From contig VNKQ01000003.1 in assembly GCA_016508695.1 (NCBI GenBank), positions 1,612,001 through 1,676,000 of the forward strand: 64,000 nucleotides of DNA, written 5' to 3'. The stretch is from Hyphodiscus hymeniophilus. Its lineage: Eukaryota > Ascomycota > Leotiomycetes > Helotiales > Hyphodiscaceae. Shown here piece after piece: positions 59,982 through 64,000 of the stretch. Position 1 is the stretch's first letter. Every line of letters begins with the position of its first letter. A model generated the notes under the pieces. The model had not been told where the DNA came from, ran no database searches, and was given only the letters and a program-made list of their open reading frames with translations. Made by a program: the position numbers and the translations under genes.

Positions 59982-60898
59982 CTAATTTATCAAAACTGCA
60001 GTATCGATAGATGCACCGCCAGATGTGCTCGTATCATTAATACCTGTCGCACTCTTCAGATAACAGAACTCTCCTGGAGCTTTGACGACCGCAACTGCGG
60101 CACACGACGGACTGTTGCCATTGATGACAGCGTAACCCAGATTATATGCTACGCAGGTATCAATACAACTGGCCATGTCAGGCGTGTAGACTTTGTATAG
60201 ATCGATAACGTTGGGATTACCGTACGCTGCTCCACCAGGGTAATTCGTGTTACACAGGAGAGTGAAGGTGTGGGCTGTGGCCGATAGGAAAGTCTTCGTC
60301 CCGGTGGAATCGGTAGCGGTCAACACTGTGTCGTTGTTTGATAGACTAGTACTGCACGGCGTATCGATAACTGGTGAGGGACCGCTACTTGCTGCGGACG
60401 TGGTAGAGGATGATAAGGCAGTAGAGCTTGTCTTCGAGACAGATGAAGTAGATTGCGATTGAGCCGGTACAGATGATGTTGATTGAATTTCTGGACTTTG
60501 TTGCAAGGTCAGCACTGCCTATTCAATGTACTTGAACTGTAAACGTACGTCGAAAGAGTATTTGCCGTCTTCTTTTGAGCCACCATTCCTGCAGCGACTC
60601 CACCACCCACTGCACCAGCGATAGCCAAGACAGCGATCCCAACCACGATCCAGAACGCAAGGACGCTGAGTCCTAATATTCTCTTGCTTGGAGGTTCAGG
60701 CAGGTATTTCCTATCCTCATTGTTCTGCTTGGGCGCAACCTGCAGACCTTCATGGTCACGGTTTAATTCCAAATCGTCGTTCACCCTCCGCTCTGATCTC
60801 AGGTTCTTGCTATCGATTTCCATGATTGTAGTCCCGTTTCTGGAAACTCGATCCGAATAGACTTCGAACTCGCTTGAGGCGACAGTACACGGTGACAT
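59982..60898 (-). CDS. Single-pass membrane protein with Ser/Thr-rich stalk and Cys-rich ectodomain
   Basis: Two exons, 60898 to about 60552 and about 60500 to 59982, about 289 residues. The N-terminus is cytosolic and charged (DLELNRDHEGLQ). One membrane segment follows (LGLSVLAFWIVVGIAVLAI, then AGAVGGGVAAGM). Splicing joins TANTLST to PEIQSTSSVPAQSQSTSSV, a Ser/Thr stalk likely to be O-mannosylated. The outer part has several cysteines, including CIDTCVAYN, in a pattern like a PAN/apple-type fold seen in many fungal surface proteins. No enzyme motif is present. It is probably a wall- or surface-facing protein, of unknown role. The donor is GTACGT and the acceptor AAAG. Confidence 0.75.
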
Positions 60899-61741
60899 AA
60901 CTTGGACTCAAAGAATATTCAAATCACTGGCATGGAAAGATCGGGCGGCAAACCGTACAGTTCATCAGATGGATGAGCGAGCTTGCGTGAACTCACTCCC
61001 ATTTCTCCAGTCTGGAGAGTTTGTGTTATCCCACGCTCAGATGAGGCGCTGCTGTGCCGCTTGGCCTGCCACAACCCCCTGATCTGAAGCTGAAGCAAGT
61101 GAAACCCTCCTGATATGCAGTCTGGCAGCCACATTGAGAGACCATGAGACAGGAGAAGTATGAAGTCCTACAATTTGCCTTCTGTCTTCCAGTCGTGGGG
61201 AAAAGCCCATCTTGTGGTGAATCTCATGGCTTGACAGTTGTGGTGGCGATGGACCTCGCGAAGCGAACTCTTCAGCGGTGCACCTAAGCTAGCCTAATTA
61301 GGGGGTACCTCCTCCCTGTACCTAATGCCTAAGGCACACTAATGTGCTCGACTCTGGACCTCTGGCAGCTGAGGGTTTTTCTTGAATTTCATTGACAAGA
61401 AGAATAAGTTGTATATTTAAGCCGAATGATTGAGAGCTCGACGGTAATGCCTTTGCAGGAATGGAGACTCTTGGACAGGCTTGAGCTCCGCTCGATGACC
61501 CTCCTCTCCGGATGATCGAGCGGAGCTGACATCAGACTCTACTCAAATGACTTCAAAAATATCCCGGATTAGAGATGAAACCTGTCAGTCTTTTCATCGG
61601 TCAGACACTATGGCATTTCTGGCATTCCATTTTGTAGCTAGTCAAGGGCAACAGCAAAAAAAACCACGGTTGCGAGCATGCTGTTTGTCTTGCAGTTCAT
61701 TGAGTAGGATTAGGTACAAGACATTCATGCGCTATGGCTTG
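60899..61741. other. Intergenic region with a strong inverted repeat
   Basis: 843 bp upstream of the membrane-protein gene and downstream of the esterase. It holds the inverted repeat at 61484-61527. No coding frame supported. Confidence 0.5.
61484..61527. repeat. 13-bp perfect inverted repeat, 18-nt loop
   Basis: AGCTCCGCTCGAT at 61484-61496 pairs with ATCGAGCGGAGCT at 61515-61527. GC-rich stem, about 215 bp beyond the stop of the carboxylesterase. It is not followed by a T run, so it is not a bacterial-type terminator. It could be an RNA hairpin in a 3' region or a transposon footprint. Confidence 0.6.
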
Positions 61742-63616
61742 TTAGACATGAAGACTGGCGGTATTCTCGACAATGAAATCATACGTGTCTGATCTGAAAT
61801 CATCTTTGATCAGTACCGCACCCGTCGCATAGGTATTCAACAACTCGTTACTCTCACTCCACCGAGGCCAGTTCATATAACTCGAGCCGTTATTTGGATC
61901 CATCGTATGCACAAAACTCAAATAATAAGCATGGAAACTCGCCGATGCATAATTGGGCAATACGCCGAAGAACACCTGGAGGATATCACTGCCGTGGAAA
62001 GTCCCTAGGAACGGGGTTCCGTAATCAAATGACGAAAGGTACGACCAACTGGGCACAGAGGGGTTGACGGAATTGGCCAGGGCCAGGAATGACCGTCGTG
62101 TGAGCGTGAACGTAAGATCACCGAGAATAGCGGCTATACGTTTGTATTGTGGATACAAATCGTAGAGAAGGCCTGTCCGGAACGGAGATCCGTCCGTGAT
62201 GGTATTCGGATAGGTGGCAATAAGAGCCTTGATTTGAGCTTCGGTCGCATCGTGGAAGAAGAAGTCCAATAGATAGGTGGTCAATTCTGTTATTGTGGTG
62301 ATATTGGACTGGAAAAGACCAAAGATGGTCCCTTCGTCCTCTTCGTCGCCGATGATGAATGGCACTTGAGCGTATTTGCCTTCAGCAACAAGAACCTCCG
62401 GAGATGCGGTTAACACAGTCCCGTCAGGCCGGGGAAGATAGGACAACGCAAGGGATGAGTAGCTCAAGAGACCAGGAACGGAATTCGTTGCGCCGAGCAG
62501 TGTTTCATAAGGTACTTCTCGAAGGCACTCCAAAGTGTCCTTGGCTGATGAACATCCAGCAGAGGCAACAACAGCATCATATACAATCTGTCCTTTCGGG
62601 CAATCCACTGGATCAGCAGGAACGATACTGCCGGAGTTCATAATGCCTGCACGGAACAGAGGCTTGCCCTTGTAGCTTATATCCCCATCGTACATGGCCA
62701 TTTGATCAAAGACCGATATCGCACCTGCGGACTCGCCCCAGATCGTGACTTTATCAGGGTCACCTCCAAATGCTGCTATATTGTCGGCGACCCATTGCAA
62801 GCCCAATCTCTGATCCAATAGGCCAAGATTTGAGGATCCATCTGCCAGAATCTCGGCACCAGGCAAGAATCCAAAGCCGGCAACCCGGTAGTTGACAGCC
62901 ACGAATATAATCGGTTTGCCTTCGGCCACAGATTGTGTTACCCAGCTTGAACCATCACTGTGAGGGAACCCGGAATTAGTGTTAACTCTTCCACAATATT
63001 TGAAGATTAGACTTGAATCGCTTGTGGGAAGCATGGCTTGCCGTTTGAATCATATTCAAGGGAGTTTAGCAACTCTGGAGACAGTCATTGAAGCGACAAA
63101 GAAGCGTACAGATGAGTCGAAAAACACTCACTACATGGAGTTCCACCCAATCTCAAAACCCCCACCGAATATCCAGAACAACACTGGCAGTTTGGAGGCA
63201 GCTGTGGTACCGGCCGGTCGTTGAACATTGATGGTGAGACAATCCTCCCCAGCGTTCAAAGCAGTCTGGAATAGAGGGGTGTCGAGCAAGAGGCCAATCT
63301 CAGCCGTAGGAATGGCATCATTGATCGTATCGCTGAACACAAACTGGGGACAAGCTTTACCGTTTGCTGTAGCGCTGATCGTTCCGAGAGGCTCTGTCAA
63401 CGGCTGAGGAGGCTTCAGACGCAAAGATCCCACTGGAGGTTGAGCGAAAGGAATCCCGGGGAATTGCTCAACCACGCCACCGAGGCCAACGATTGTTGCT
63501 TCAGGGTATGCAATTGTGACTGTTGGAGCAAATGCCGGTTTGCTTGGAGCGGGAGCACCGAGCGTGAGTGACACAAAGCCGAATAGCGCAGGGAGAAGTT
63601 TCATGATAGACGGCAT
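61742..63616 (-). CDS. Secreted type-B carboxylesterase/lipase
   Basis: Two exons, 63616-63132 and 62957-61742, join at a split Tyr codon (GWNSM..YDGSSWV); about 566 residues. A signal peptide (MKLLPALFGFVSLTLGAPAP) precedes an alpha/beta-hydrolase body: QFPGIPFAQPPVGSLRL, EDCLTINVQRP, the oxyanion region IFGGGFEIG, the nucleophile elbow VTIWGESAGAISV, an acidic member in IIGDEEDEGTIFG and a candidate His in GTFHGSDILQVF. Two cysteines in the FVFSD and EDC regions fit the usual disulphide. The family hydrolyses esters, including lipase substrates (Candida rugosa/Geotrichum-type lipases); the substrate here is unknown. An alternative start is the ATG at 63604. No defects seen. Confidence 0.93.
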
Positions 63617-64000
63617 TGCAATAGAAGAAGGCTACGAAGATTTCCTTTTCTGGTGGCTCTCATTCCAACTTGGGGAGCGGTAAAAGCATCGAGACCGTTA
63701 TTCACATATTATATCCCATAGCTGCGCAAGCAGTGCAACGAGAAGTGGTCAACTTGACATGTGTGTCCTCGGCCTCAGCAACTTTGGATGACCAGGTGAC
63801 TATTTCATATATGAATGAGACCTCACGTCCGAGCCTTGCTAGGACTGTGCAGGTCATGCCGAGCACTATCGTGTGACTTGTCAGCGTGAAATGTGGTATT
63901 GCTTCCCAAAACAAGCCACTAGGACCTTTTATAAAGGAATACCGAGTTAGGACTTTGCGGAGGTGCGGGGCATCAACGGAGGAGTATCCCTTTTCATATC
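63617..64000. other. Upstream region of the carboxylesterase
   Basis: 384 bp to the window edge, probably promoter. A TATA-like box on the minus strand (CCTTTATAAAAGG, about 63926-63938) lies about 310 bp from the start. No gene seen. Confidence 0.4.

Noticed and set aside
1..64000. tRNA, rRNA genes or CRISPR arrays
   Set aside because: I saw no cloverleaf B-box context outside coding sequence, no rRNA-like block and no regularly spaced repeats; CRISPR is not expected in a fungal genome.

Overview
This 64-kb window looks like a chromosome segment of a filamentous ascomycete (Pezizomycotina). The signs are genes broken by many short GT..AG introns with CTAAC/CTGAC-type branch sites, a HET-domain gene, a fungal STAND-type N-terminal domain fused to ankyrin repeats, a LaeA/UMTA-type methyltransferase, ERG4, GPI-anchored GH76, and a retrotransposon with CpA-to-TpA decay typical of RIP. 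A leotiomycete is a reasonable guess, but the sequence does not prove the class.

Layout. 0-6.2 kb: a cut-off CDT1-like C-terminus, MBF1, a DUF1365 membrane protein and a GPI-anchored GH76 (DFG5/DCW1). 7.3-10.1 kb: a decayed HET gene whose 3' end is interrupted by a 474-bp TA-flanked inverted-repeat element, then a TPR remnant. 11.0-19.8 kb: a UMTA-type methyltransferase, a cytochrome P450, a dead WrbA-like quinone reductase and a STAND-N/ankyrin protein. 20.8-35.2 kb: mostly housekeeping genes, namely ERG4, a UBP3/USP10-type deubiquitinase, a RING protein of the RNF10/Mag2 type, a 57-residue small ORF with a TATA box, a Rossmann epimerase-like protein and an uncharacterised coiled-coil protein. 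35.2-46.8 kb: a gene desert holding a 6.15-kb Ty1/copia-type LTR retrotransposon with 167-bp LTRs and a perfect CATTT target duplication; its interior is destroyed by RIP. 46.8-63.6 kb: LTA4 hydrolase/aminopeptidase, a MUP1-type amino-acid permease, a Zn2Cys6 regulator, a thymine-7-hydroxylase-like dioxygenase, an NCS1 nucleobase permease, a single-pass Ser/Thr-rich surface protein and a secreted type-B carboxylesterase.

Genes that may work together. The Zn2Cys6 regulator, the dioxygenase and the NCS1 permease form a compact putative pyrimidine-salvage cluster. A 12-bp CGG-containing motif (TTGGCCGATCTT) occurs in the regulator's own promoter and three times, once with a mismatch, in the divergent promoter between the dioxygenase and the permease. 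This suggests a small autoregulated regulon and is the most attractive hypothesis in the window.

Caution on sequence quality. Three otherwise intact genes (UBP3-like, MUP1-like, NCS1) each carry an apparent frameshift exactly at a GGGGTTT/AAACCCC site, and one extra G/C in the run restores the frame in each case. A shared sequencing or assembly undercall is the simplest explanation. Intron coordinates are hand-derived and have not been checked against transcripts.
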